From Paraburkholderia phenazinium (lineage in GTDB: Bacteria; Pseudomonadota; Gammaproteobacteria; Burkholderiales; Burkholderiaceae), in contig NZ_FNCJ01000029.1 of the NCBI RefSeq assembly GCF_900100735.1, positions 1-64,000 of the forward strand: a stretch of DNA of 64,000 bases, read 5' to 3'. Positions 51,352 to 59,494 of the stretch are shown one piece after another. The notes beneath the pieces were generated by a model. That model was not told where the DNA came from. It saw only the letters and a program-made list of their open reading frames with translations, and did no database searches. The position numbers were made by a program, and so were the translations under genes. Every line of letters starts with the position of its first letter. Positions within the stretch are counted from its first letter, which is position 1.

Positions 51352-51672
51352 ATGATGGATATTCGACCGACCGCGTGGTTTCCGCTGGACCGTTATACGC
51401 CTGTGCGTGACGGCTGGTACGAGGTTCAGCTAGTGAGCGGCGATACGGCGTTTGCGAAGTTCGGCGCTAACGAGTGGAGCGAAAAGCCGCTGCTGGTATT
51501 CACGCATTGGCGAGGACTCTCCGCCGATGCGTCCCGCTCAGGTGACGTCGAGACCTTCAGCGCAGAAGCGACCGCCGCTGAAGGGGTCCGCGCGGCGTGG
51601 AATGCGTTTTTCCCGGGGCTTGGCGAGGAGCAGCACAAACCGTTGGACGTCGCGCACGGCGAAAAGAGCTAG
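51352..51672 (+). CDS. Hypothetical 106-residue protein
   Basis: Starts MMDIRPTAWFPLDRYTPVRDGWYEVQ; AGATGAGGGGGC precedes, giving a fair ribosome binding site. Beta-rich first half (SGDTAFAKFGANEWSEKPLLVFTHWRGLS) resembles small proteins of unknown function in Burkholderiaceae. Convergent with the ArsR-type gene, 12 bp between stops. Confidence 0.6.
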   Translation: MMDIRPTAWFPLDRYTPVRDGWYEVQLVSGDTAFAKFGANEWSEKPLLVFTHWRGLSADASRSGDVETFSAEATAAEGVRAAWNAFFPGLGEEQHKPLDVAHGEKS

Positions 51673-51684
51673 CGCGGGGCCGCC

Positions 51685-52401
51685 TCAGGCGTCGTGCGTG
51701 AGCTCTCCCTGTCTGCCTTCGATGCCCAGCTGGTCCTTCAACCATACCCAACCCTGCGGCGTCACCTGTACGGCGCGGGTCGCCTTGACCCGCCGCAACC
51801 AGCCGTTCGTGCATAGCAGGTTCATCCACTGCACACCGAGCGGCCCCGCCAGATGATGCTGCCGTTCCGACCAGTCGAGACATTGGCGTGCGAGGCCGCG
51901 CCGGGTGGGCTGCAAGTCCGGCACGTTTAACCCCATCCGGCCGAACCACTCGATTCCAGCGGCAGTGACCTCGAACTGCTTGTCCGCCCCTGCGACGATG
52001 ACGCCGCGGCGCTCCAGTGCCTGCGTCACCGCCACGCCGAGTTGCCCCGCCAGATGGTCGTAACAGCACCTCGCGAAGCGCAGTTTCTGCGCGTCCGCAC
52101 TGAGCGGCCTCACGCGCGGACGGTTCAACGGCGTAACCGAGGCGAGGTTTTCGAGCAGCAGGGCCACGTGCGAACCGCCTAGCCGGTAATAGCGGTGCCG
52201 GCCCTCTGCCTCGACTTCGACAAGGCCACCGGCTAGCAACTTTGCCAGATGTGCACTGGCGGTTTGTGCGGTGACGCCCGCCGCATAGGCAAGCTCGCCG
52301 GCGGGCAGCGCATGTCCTTCGACCAGCGCCATCAACATGCTGGCGCGCGCCGGATCGGCGATCAGGAAGGCAGTGGACGCGATATTCGGGTGAGGGCACA
52401 T
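51685..52401 (-). CDS. ArsR-type winged-helix regulator with extra C-terminal domain
   Basis: 238 residues from MCPHPNIASTAFLIADPARASML; longer readings reach 52623 without family character. HTH region AGELAYAAGVTAQTASAHLAKLLAGGLVEVEAEGRHRYYRL is a clear ArsR fold. The following ~130 residues contain ARCCYDHLAGQLGVAVTQAL, typical of a subgroup of ArsR-like regulators with a DHLAG motif. It is divergent from the flavin reductase with a 251-bp gap and probably regulates it. Confidence 0.85.
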   Translation of the reverse strand: MCPHPNIASTAFLIADPARASMLMALVEGHALPAGELAYAAGVTAQTASAHLAKLLAGGLVEVEAEGRHRYYRLGGSHVALLLENLASVTPLNRPRVRPLSADAQKLRFARCCYDHLAGQLGVAVTQALERRGVIVAGADKQFEVTAAGIEWFGRMGLNVPDLQPTRRGLARQCLDWSERQHHLAGPLGVQWMNLLCTNGWLRRVKATRAVQVTPQGWVWLKDQLGIEGRQGELTHDA

Positions 52402-52652
52402 GGTCGATCCCGTGCAAGAGGGTTGCTGCGATGTTGCCATCATAGGCGTTCGCGCCGGCTGCATGCTTCGATGCGTGTCGAAACGTTGTGGCGCGCCCGG
52501 CGGCGCTGCCTGCGAGGCGCTGTGGCGGCGGTGCGGTGCGGAGAGCTCGCCTGGTACCGGCCAGCACGCCAGGTCCACAGCCTGGCTAGAATGCCATGTG
52601 GCGCGCATAGGACGCGCCGGCACGCCGCACGGATCGATGGACAGTTTGGACC

Positions 52653-53267
52653 ATGAAGGGACGTATGAAAGGCACCAGAGAAGCAGTGGAATTGTCGCGG
52701 GCGACCCAGTTACTGAATCACGGCCCGGTCACCGTCATCACCAGCGCCCATGAGGGGCGCACCAACGTCATGGCGGCCTCGTGGGCGATGCCACTCGATT
52801 TCAACCCGCCCAAGGTCGTGGTGGTGGTCGACAGCCGCACGCTGACGCGGCAACTGATCGAAGCGAGCGGGGTGTTCGGCCTGCAACTCCCTAGCCGTGG
52901 CTTTGCCAGAGAAACGCTCGCGGTCGGCTCGACCCCGGGCGTCGAACTCGACAAGTTCGCCGCCTTCGGTCTGGAGACATTTCCAGGTCAACGCATCGAC
53001 GTGCCGATGCTGGCCGGCTGCATCGCGTGGCTCGAATGCAAGCTGATTCCCGACGACAGCCAGCGCCACGATCTGATCATCGGCGAAGTGGTGGCGGCCT
53101 ACGCCGATAGCCGGGTCTACTCGAAGAACCGCTGGCACTTCGGCGACGATCCGGATCTGCGGACGTGTCACTACGTGGCGGGCGGGACGTTCTTCGCTAC
53201 CGGCGAGGCGTTCGAAGTGGCGCCGGCGGCGAGTGGGGCGCCACACATTCCCGCAGGTGTCGATTGA
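52653..53267 (+). CDS. Flavin reductase-family (FMN-binding split barrel) protein
   Basis: 204 residues. VTVITSAHEGRTNVMAASWAMPLDFNPP is the diagnostic opening of flavoredoxin-like proteins, and CIAWLECKLIPDD, HDLIIGEVVAAYAD and CHYVAGGTFF complete the fold. It binds FMN and serves as flavin reductase or electron carrier for a partner oxygenase, none of which is adjacent. The alternative start is ATG 52665. Confidence 0.87.
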   Translation: MKGRMKGTREAVELSRATQLLNHGPVTVITSAHEGRTNVMAASWAMPLDFNPPKVVVVVDSRTLTRQLIEASGVFGLQLPSRGFARETLAVGSTPGVELDKFAAFGLETFPGQRIDVPMLAGCIAWLECKLIPDDSQRHDLIIGEVVAAYADSRVYSKNRWHFGDDPDLRTCHYVAGGTFFATGEAFEVAPAASGAPHIPAGVD

Positions 53268-53299
53268 CGTATCGCTATCGGATCGTTTATTGTCGATCC

Positions 53300-53389
53300 A
53301 TGGACCTCTATTCGTTCTCCTTCGCGGCTGTCACCACCACCACGACGACTACCCTCATGGGCGGGTCGTCTGGAGGTTGCGCGCGCTAG
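53300..53389 (+). CDS. Threonine-rich leader peptide of the thrS-like gene
   Basis: 29 codons, MDLYSFSFAA followed by VTTTTTTTLM and GGSSGGCAR. Seven consecutive Thr codons (ACC ACC ACC ACG ACG ACT ACC at 53333-53353). It lies 102 bp before a threonyl-tRNA synthetase gene and just before a strong hairpin. This is the layout of ribosome-mediated attenuation: slow decoding of Thr codons when charged tRNA-Thr is low would prevent the terminator from forming. Confidence 0.85.
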   Translation: MDLYSFSFAAVTTTTTTTLMGGSSGGCAR

Positions 53390-53411
53390 AGAAACAAGCT
53401 GCAGCAAACCC

Positions 53412-53446
53412 CCAAGGGCCCCGCCGGAGACGGACGGGGCCCTTGG
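53412..53446 (+). terminator. Attenuator hairpin ahead of the thrS-like gene
   Basis: CCAAGGGCCCCG (53412-53423) and CGGGGCCCTTGG (53435-53446) form a perfect 12-bp GC-rich stem with an 11-base loop, followed by CGTTTATAG, a weak T-tract. It starts 22 bases after the leader-peptide stop and ends 45 bases before the synthetase ATG, the expected place for an attenuator. A competing antiterminator pairing was not worked out. Confidence 0.75.
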
Positions 53447-53491
53447 CGTTTATAGCCCTCCGTCGATGGTTAAAATCAAACGGAGCGTACT

Positions 53492-54721
53492 ATGAATGAG
53501 ATCGATCACCGCGTATTGGGTAACAAGCTGGACCTCTTCCACCAGCAGGAGGAAGGTCCCGGCATGGTCTTCTGGCATCCACGAGGCTGGGAGCTCTACC
53601 GCGTGCTGGAGGACTATATTCGCCTGCGAATGCGGCGCGCGGGCTTCCGCGAGATCCGCACGCCGCAACTGCTGGGCCGCTCGTTATGGGAGCGCAGCGG
53701 GCATTGGGAGAAGTTCGGCGCCAACATGTTTTCGTTCTCCGAAGCACAGGGCGAGAGCGACGCCGAGGGTTCCGCCGAAGGGCGCGCGCTTTGTCTTAAG
53801 CCGATGAGCTGCCCTTGCCACGTTCAGGTGTTCAATCAGCGCGTGCGTTCGTATCGCGAGTTGCCGGTGCGCTATAGCGAATTCGGGGCGTGCCATCGCG
53901 ATGAGCCGTCCGGCTCGCTTGAGGGACTCAAGCGTACGCGCGCGTTCGTGCAGGACGATGCCCACGTCTTCTGCATGGAAGCGCAGATAGAAAGCGAAGT
54001 CGGACGCTTTTGCGATCTGCTGCACAATGTCTACGCCGACCTCGGCTTTCCGGCTTTCTCGGTGGCGCTAGCGACGCGCCCTGCGTTGCGCGCCGGCAAT
54101 GACGAGGTGTGGGATCGCGCCGAAGCGGCGTTGGCCAAAGCCGCGCTTGCGGCCGGGCTCAAGTTCGAGGTGCTCGAAGGCGAGGGCGCGTTCTACGGCC
54201 CCAAACTGGAATTCCATCTGATCGATAGCCGCGAACGCAGTTGGCAGTGCGGCACGGTTCAGCTCGACTTCGTTTTGCCGGAACGGCTCGATGCGCAGTT
54301 CGTCAACGAGCGCAACGAGCGCGAACGGCCCGTGATGATTCACCATGCAGTGCTCGGCAGCATGGAGCGCTTCATCGCGCTGCTCCTTGAGCATCACGAG
54401 GGCTGGTTGCCCGTATGGCTTGCGCCGGAGCAGGTCGCGGTGGCGACGATCAACGACGCCAGCGCGGCGTACGCGGCGCAGGTCGTGCAAGCGCTTGAAG
54501 AGGCTGGCGTGCGGGTCGTCCTCGATGATCGCCCCGAGCGGCTGGAAAAGAAAATCTTCGATGCGCGCGAAAAGCAGGTGCCGCTCTTCGTCGCAGTCGG
54601 GCCGCGTGACGAGCGCGAGCAAACGATCAGTATCCGTGAGCGCGATGGGCAACAGGTGGTGCTTGCACTGGCCGAAGGCGTTGAGCGTTTGCGAAATGCG
54701 GGGCGTGGCCGCATCGCTTAA
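53492..54721 (+). CDS. Short threonyl-tRNA synthetase paralogue without TGS and editing domains
   Basis: 409 residues against ~640 for standard ThrRS. It starts directly at the catalytic domain (GPGMVFWHPRGWELYRVLEDYIR). Class II motif 2 is in YSEFGACHRDEPSGSLEGLKRTRAF. The zinc ligands are kept: C107 (KPMSCPCH), H158 (DDAHVF) and H284 (MIHHAVLGSMERF). The C-terminal anticodon-binding domain follows from ~305. The N-terminal TGS and N2 editing domains that clear Ser-tRNA-Thr are absent. It should charge tRNA-Thr but cannot proofread in cis. The Thr attenuator upstream suggests an emergency or antibiotic-insensitive second enzyme. Confidence 0.9.
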   Translation: MNEIDHRVLGNKLDLFHQQEEGPGMVFWHPRGWELYRVLEDYIRLRMRRAGFREIRTPQLLGRSLWERSGHWEKFGANMFSFSEAQGESDAEGSAEGRALCLKPMSCPCHVQVFNQRVRSYRELPVRYSEFGACHRDEPSGSLEGLKRTRAFVQDDAHVFCMEAQIESEVGRFCDLLHNVYADLGFPAFSVALATRPALRAGNDEVWDRAEAALAKAALAAGLKFEVLEGEGAFYGPKLEFHLIDSRERSWQCGTVQLDFVLPERLDAQFVNERNERERPVMIHHAVLGSMERFIALLLEHHEGWLPVWLAPEQVAVATINDASAAYAAQVVQALEEAGVRVVLDDRPERLEKKIFDAREKQVPLFVAVGPRDEREQTISIRERDGQQVVLALAEGVERLRNAGRGRIA

Positions 54722-54737
54722 GCACTATGCATAATGC

Positions 54738-54755
54738 ATCGGGCCTTGGCCCGAT
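54738..54755 (+). terminator. Hairpin after the thrS-like gene
   Basis: ATCGGGCC (54738-54745) and GGCCCGAT (54748-54755), 17 bases after the stop. Short loop and only a weak T-tract (CGTTTAC) follow, so efficiency is uncertain. Confidence 0.5.
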
Positions 54756-55018
54756 AAGCGTTTACGCGACCTCCCCGCAGGTCCGGCGGGCAGTTAGAAT
54801 CTTGACCACTTAGACAGTTTTGGCATGGTTCATGCGTTTCTCAGCGCGCCGTGGCATCGCCGCGCTAAAAGTTGACTAGAAGGTCAATATTGGGGCGTCG
54901 ATGCACATAAACTATGCGGCCCGTGCTGCCCAGCGGTGCCCCGGCCGGGGTTCAATGTAATTCGCATAGCTGCACGGCTGCTCCAGAAGATCAATGATAA
55001 CGAGGACCCGCTTGAATT

Positions 55019-56014
55019 ATGCAGATTAGGTATCCGAACAAAACGATTGTTAAAAAACGGATGGGCACTGCAAAAGGTTGCGGCGCGCTGATAGCCGGAA
55101 TCGGGATCGTCGTCGTGGTTAGTCTGCTAATCGCACCAACGGCACGGGCCGATGACGCCGCCGGCACGACGGTCGCGGGCATCGGCGCTGGCGTACCGGC
55201 TCCTGCGCCGCAACCGGCCGAATCGTCGCCTTATCTGTCGAGCTGGTTTCATCAGAGCCTCGGCGTGATCGGCTCGAAGGATATCCGCTTCGGTCCATAC
55301 GAGACCAACGACCTCTACCTCGAGTACGAATACTTCGGCAGGAAAGGCCCGTTCGATCTGTACGGCTATATGGATGCGCCGAAGGTTTTTGGCGTCGGCA
55401 GCACGCACGACACCGGCGTGTGGGATCGAGGTTCGCCGCTCTTCAGCGAGCAGGAACCGCGCGTCTCGATCGACGAGCTGGTCGGCAAGCACCTGGGCTT
55501 CGGGCCGTTCAAGCAGTGGTATGTCGCGTTCGACTGGATATATGACCAGGGCTACGATGTGGCGGGTCGCCAGAACACGCTCTATGGAGGCTTCGGCACG
55601 GACATCGACACGCATACGCCGCTGATTCTGTCCGCCAATCTCTACGTGCGGCGCCAATGGGAGAATTACGGCGCGGCGAACGAGAACTCATGGGATGGCT
55701 ATCGTGCCCAGATGAAATACATCTATCCTTTCGGCACGTTTCATGGCGGCAACCTGACCTATATCGGCTTCTTCAACTACGACTTCGGCTCGAAGCTGCG
55801 TGAGGAGACCGGCAACGATAGCCGCACCGATACGGCCTTCGTTGCAACAAACGTGTTGCTCTATTCCTTCACTCACTGGCGTTTCTGGACTGCGGCTCGC
55901 TACTTCCATAACGGTGGCCAGTGGGCTGGTGGCGATCTCGACTTCGGCAACGGCCCCTTCCCGAACCGCTCGACCGGCTGGGGCTATTACGCGAGTGTCG
56001 GCTACCAGTTCTGA
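55019..56014 (+). CDS. Tsx-like nucleoside-specific outer-membrane channel
   Basis: 331 residues; the signal sequence lies within the first ~45 (start at 55019 or ATG 55061, GIGIVVVVSLLIAPTARA before the cut). The mature part is a 12-strand-type barrel with SWFHQSLGVIGS, GPFDLYGYMDAPKVFG, and the terminal YYASVGYQF ending in Phe, as OMPs require. It resembles the Tsx/OmpK family that passes nucleosides. About 300 bp separate it from the thrS-like gene and it has its own promoter. Confidence 0.82.
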   Translation: MQIRYPNKTIVKKRMGTAKGCGALIAGIGIVVVVSLLIAPTARADDAAGTTVAGIGAGVPAPAPQPAESSPYLSSWFHQSLGVIGSKDIRFGPYETNDLYLEYEYFGRKGPFDLYGYMDAPKVFGVGSTHDTGVWDRGSPLFSEQEPRVSIDELVGKHLGFGPFKQWYVAFDWIYDQGYDVAGRQNTLYGGFGTDIDTHTPLILSANLYVRRQWENYGAANENSWDGYRAQMKYIYPFGTFHGGNLTYIGFFNYDFGSKLREETGNDSRTDTAFVATNVLLYSFTHWRFWTAARYFHNGGQWAGGDLDFGNGPFPNRSTGWGYYASVGYQF

Positions 56015-56124
56015 GCCTGGGGTCGCGTGATCGAATGCGGCCGTCTGGATGCGTTCGCAACAATCGAGGTGCGGCGCGAAGCGGGAGAGCCGAGGCTGCC
56101 CTGCGCGTGCGCCGCGGGTTGGAC

Positions 56125-56796
56125 TTAGCTCAGCAGCTCATACTTGCCGCCGCGCTCCAGCGCACGCTGATACGCGGGGCGCGCATGGATGCGGTCGAGA
56201 AAACCACGGATGGCGGCGATATTGGCGTTGTCGCCACCGCGCGCGGTAGCGGCTTCGAGCGGGAAGCTCATTTGCACGTCTGCGGCACTGAATTCGTTGC
56301 CGACGAACCAGCCGGTGGGTGTCAGCGCGTCGTTGACATAGCCGAGGTGCAGTTTGATCTGCGGATCGACGAAGCTCGATTGCAGCGTCGAGGCGATCTT
56401 GCGGGCAATCGGCTTGGCGAAGAACGGCATTGGCGCACTGCCGATCCGCAGGGCCACCAGCTTGAGCAGCAGCGGCGGCATGACCGAACCTTCCGCGTAG
56501 TGCAGCCAGTACGTATAGTGCAGACGCTCAGGTGTCCCGATCGCCGGCGCGAAGCGGCCCAGGCCGTAGCGGTCAACCAGGTATTCGATGATGGCGCCCG
56601 ATTCCGCGATGGTCAGGCCGTCGTCCGTGATGACTGGCGATTTGCCGAGCGGGTGGACTGCGCGCAACTCCGGCGGCGCCAGCATGGTTTTGGCGTCACG
56701 CTCGTAGCGCTTGATCTCGTAGGGCACGCCGAGTTCTTCAAGCAACCACAGGACGCGCTGCGAGCGGGAGTTGTTCAGATGATGGACGGTCAGCAT
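56125..56796 (-). CDS. Glutathione S-transferase
   Basis: 223 residues from MLTVHHLNNSRSQRVLWLLEELGVPYE. The thioredoxin-like N-domain has the catalytic-side NSRSQRVLW motif, KSPVITDDGLTIAESGAII is the GSH-binding cis-Pro and SxE motif, and the helical C-domain holds GWFVGNEFSAADVQMSF. This is the fungal/bacterial Ure2p-like GST subgroup. It starts 91 bp after the lipid operon's last stop on the same strand, so read-through is possible. Confidence 0.88.
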   Translation of the reverse strand: MLTVHHLNNSRSQRVLWLLEELGVPYEIKRYERDAKTMLAPPELRAVHPLGKSPVITDDGLTIAESGAIIEYLVDRYGLGRFAPAIGTPERLHYTYWLHYAEGSVMPPLLLKLVALRIGSAPMPFFAKPIARKIASTLQSSFVDPQIKLHLGYVNDALTPTGWFVGNEFSAADVQMSFPLEAATARGGDNANIAAIRGFLDRIHARPAYQRALERGGKYELLS

Positions 56797-56887
56797 GGGG
56801 AAATCCGGGCCGGGAGAGTGCCACATCATAGCCGCGTTGGTGGGGCGTAGGTTAGAAGAGGGCCCCCACGCCTGCCGCTTCGCGCAT

Positions 56888-57733
56888 CTACATGCCCTCC
56901 CGGCTGTTTCCCCACGCCACGTCGTCATTCCGGTAAGCCTCGCGCACGAGTTCGCGATTGTCGTGTTGCCAGGGATGAAAGCCAGGTGCGAACCAGGCGA
57001 GCCAGTGCGGCACGATGCGCCTGAGCGGTCCGGGCGAGCCGAACAGGTAGCGCAGCAATCGCCCCCAGCCGCGCCAGTCGGTGAGACGCCGGTCGTGTTT
57101 GACGAGGCTAAAGGTCAAGCTCCATGACAGCGCCGTGAAGATGGCGCTGACCCACAGCATCGCCGCGCAGCGCAACGCATACCGCGCAAGCGGGTTACGG
57201 ACCGCGAGCGTGAAGACATCGAAGGCGACGCCTTTGTGTTCGGTTTCCTCCACCGCATGCCAGAGCCAGATGCGGCCCATGCGCGGGTCCGCGCCCTTCA
57301 GGGTGGTCGGGTGCCGGAGCATCTGGTCCGCCAGTATCGCGGTGAAGTGTTCAAGACAGATCGTGATGGCGAGCCGCACGTGCCCCGGCAGATAGCGGCG
57401 CGCAATCTCCTGCTGGCGGGCGACCTGCCGCTCGAGCGCGTCGATCGGCGCGCCCTGGGCTGCAAGACGGGCGTTATAGCGTTGATGCTCGCGCCGATGG
57501 ATCGCTTCCTGACCGATGAACCCAGCCACCTCTCCAGCCAGCGGCGTGCCCGGCGCAACCCGGTCGCGAAACAGGCAGACGCTCTCGATAAAGCCGCGCT
57601 CTCCTTCCGGGAACATGATCGACAAGGAGTCGTAGTGGCGCGTGATCTGGCATTCGCCGTCCAGCCAGTGGACGGGAATATCGTCGCCCATATGGAAATC
57701 GAGGTCGCGGCGACGGATCTCAGGTTTGGACAT
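56888..57733 (-). CDS. PF10118-type predicted metal-dependent hydrolase
   Basis: 281 residues. A His/Glu-rich core FIESVCLFRD, FIGQEAIHRREHQRYN, TICLEHFTAIL, and WLWHAVEETEHKGVAFDVF, a pattern that would bind two metal ions as in ferritin-like diiron enzymes. A membrane helix pair (LRCAAMLWVSAIFTALSWSL) follows. The family is named a metal-dependent hydrolase but the reaction is unproven. It overlaps the sterol-desaturase-family gene by 14 bases and is the last gene of the operon. Confidence 0.82.
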   Translation of the reverse strand: MSKPEIRRRDLDFHMGDDIPVHWLDGECQITRHYDSLSIMFPEGERGFIESVCLFRDRVAPGTPLAGEVAGFIGQEAIHRREHQRYNARLAAQGAPIDALERQVARQQEIARRYLPGHVRLAITICLEHFTAILADQMLRHPTTLKGADPRMGRIWLWHAVEETEHKGVAFDVFTLAVRNPLARYALRCAAMLWVSAIFTALSWSLTFSLVKHDRRLTDWRGWGRLLRYLFGSPGPLRRIVPHWLAWFAPGFHPWQHDNRELVREAYRNDDVAWGNSREGM

Positions 57734-58844
57734 ACGGAGGCGTTTTTTCCTGAAGACGCAGCGTGACGGCTGCGGCCACGATGCTATGGACGAGCAAGGC
57801 CGCGAGCAGGCTCAAGCCAAGAGGATCGCGCAGACCGAAGCACAGCGGCATGACGCTCAATGAAAGCGCCGCGATCGCGAGCCAGCTCAGAACACCCCAG
57901 CGGCGCCCGTCCGACATGCCGCCCAGCGCCAGCGTGGCTGCGAAGATCAGCGCGAAGAACACCGGTTGCCCGAGTCCAGGCCACGTCCCGTTGCGATGCA
58001 CGTAGTAGGTGACGATGCCAAACAGAAGCAGGCCGCCGGTGGCGATGGCCGTGTCGGAGATGGGAAGACGCTGGCCGCCGTTCAGACTCGGCACGCGCAG
58101 TCCGAGATAGCGCAATACCGGCACCGTATTCGCCCAGAACGGATTGGTCGATTGGGTGGGCGTGGCGACGCCATATTCGATCGGCACACCCGGCAGTTCA
58201 CGCTGTAACGTGCCGAACAGTTTGTCCCAGATGAGGAAGGTGCCGCCGAAATTGCGGTCGCGATACTCGCGGTTGTGGCCGTGATGCACGCGGTGATTGG
58301 CGGGCGTGACCAGGAACCGGTCCAGCCACCCCGAGCGTCCGACAATGCCGTTGTGGTTATAGAACTGCACCGTGTAGTGCAGCGTCGACACGGCGATGAA
58401 GACCTCGAGCGGCACGCCCACCAGCGCCAGCGGAATCGAGGTAAACGGCAGGGTGGTGAGCGACGAATACCAGGAGTTGCGAATGCCGAGCGACAGATTG
58501 AAATGCTCGCCTTCATGATGAACGACGTGAACCGCCCACAGGATGGCGAACGAGTGATGCAGCCGATGCATCCAGTAGAACCCGAGGTCCCACGCAAGGA
58601 TCGCGAAGAGCCACACGGCGGCGGGATGCAAGCGATCGAGCCAGTGCAGGCTGAAGTGCGCGAGGATCCACGCAAACACGACGACTTCGATGCCCCGGAA
58701 GAACCACATCAGGATATGCCCTGAATTCAGGTTCAGGATCACGTCGCGCCAAGGAATCGCCACGCCGCGTCTTGCCTGCGAATACCACAACTCCAGTAGT
58801 ACGCATGCCAGCGTGATGAGGAACGGAAGGGCCATTGCATTCAT
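57720..58844 (-). CDS. Sterol desaturase/fatty acid hydroxylase-family membrane enzyme
   Basis: 374 residues, 8-9 hydrophobic segments. Diiron histidine motifs: HRLHH, HVVHHEGEHFN and NHRVHHGHN. FYWMHRLHHS is the family core. Members hydroxylate or desaturate lipids, including C-5 desaturation, ether-lipid cleavage (alkylglycerol monooxygenase) and carotenoid ketolation. The extra C-terminal membrane region of ~90 residues resembles alkylglycerol monooxygenase-type proteins. Overlaps the PAP2 gene by 4 bases. Confidence 0.87.
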   Translation of the reverse strand: MNAMALPFLITLACVLLELWYSQARRGVAIPWRDVILNLNSGHILMWFFRGIEVVVFAWILAHFSLHWLDRLHPAAVWLFAILAWDLGFYWMHRLHHSFAILWAVHVVHHEGEHFNLSLGIRNSWYSSLTTLPFTSIPLALVGVPLEVFIAVSTLHYTVQFYNHNGIVGRSGWLDRFLVTPANHRVHHGHNREYRDRNFGGTFLIWDKLFGTLQRELPGVPIEYGVATPTQSTNPFWANTVPVLRYLGLRVPSLNGGQRLPISDTAIATGGLLLFGIVTYYVHRNGTWPGLGQPVFFALIFAATLALGGMSDGRRWGVLSWLAIAALSLSVMPLCFGLRDPLGLSLLAALLVHSIVAAAVTLRLQEKTPPYVQT

Positions 58845-59494
58845 GTTTTGGTTTCCAGGGTGTTCTCAAACGCGGCTTCGGCGTCGGTAGCGGCAGGCAC
58901 GGAAGAGGCGCGCCGCCGGTTCACATACGCAACGAGCCAGCCGCTCGCGCAACCGAGTACAACTCCAGCGCCAAGATCGATCGCAAGGTGACGGCGGGTC
59001 TCAATCACCGCCCAGCCGATTCCCAACCCCCACAGCACGGCCAGCACGCTAAGCACGGGTCTGCGGCGGTTGCAAAGCGCGACGACGCACAACAAGGTCA
59101 GTGCGCCGTGTAACGAGGGAAAACAGTTCTGGGCGGAGTCCGAAGCAATCAGGCCGCCCAGCGCCGACGCGCCCGCCGCACCGGTGGGGACCGGGGGATA
59201 GATGAGCGTGGTTGGCCACAGGATAAAGACGATCGCGGATACCAGCGCGCACAGTTGCATCGAGCGGGCGAGACTGCGTACGCGCTCCCCCTCGGTCGTA
59301 AGAAAGGCGAGCGGCACGAGCACAAAGAACGACAGGTACAGCCAGATTCCTGCCGGGTCGAACGGAATCAGGCGGTCGAGCGCGGTCTCGGGTAGCACGG
59401 TCGGGGCGGCGGTAATCAGGCGGCCGGTCGTGTAGGCCACGCCGACTGAGCCCCATCCGAGCACCATGAACCGCAGGCGAGCAAGCAAGGTCAT
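58841..59494 (-). CDS. PAP2-family membrane phosphatase
   Basis: 217 residues, six predicted helices. The motif SDSAQNCFPSLHGALTLL carries the catalytic P-S-x-x-H-G... and RRHLAIDLGAGVVLG the C3 R-x5-H-x3-D motif in shortened form. PAP2 enzymes dephosphorylate lipid phosphates such as phosphatidate, sphingosine phosphate or undecaprenyl pyrophosphate. The ATG overlaps the upstream gene's stop (ATGA). Confidence 0.83.
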   Translation of the reverse strand: MTLLARLRFMVLGWGSVGVAYTTGRLITAAPTVLPETALDRLIPFDPAGIWLYLSFFVLVPLAFLTTEGERVRSLARSMQLCALVSAIVFILWPTTLIYPPVPTGAAGASALGGLIASDSAQNCFPSLHGALTLLCVVALCNRRRPVLSVLAVLWGLGIGWAVIETRRHLAIDLGAGVVLGCASGWLVAYVNRRRASSVPAATDAEAAFENTLETKT

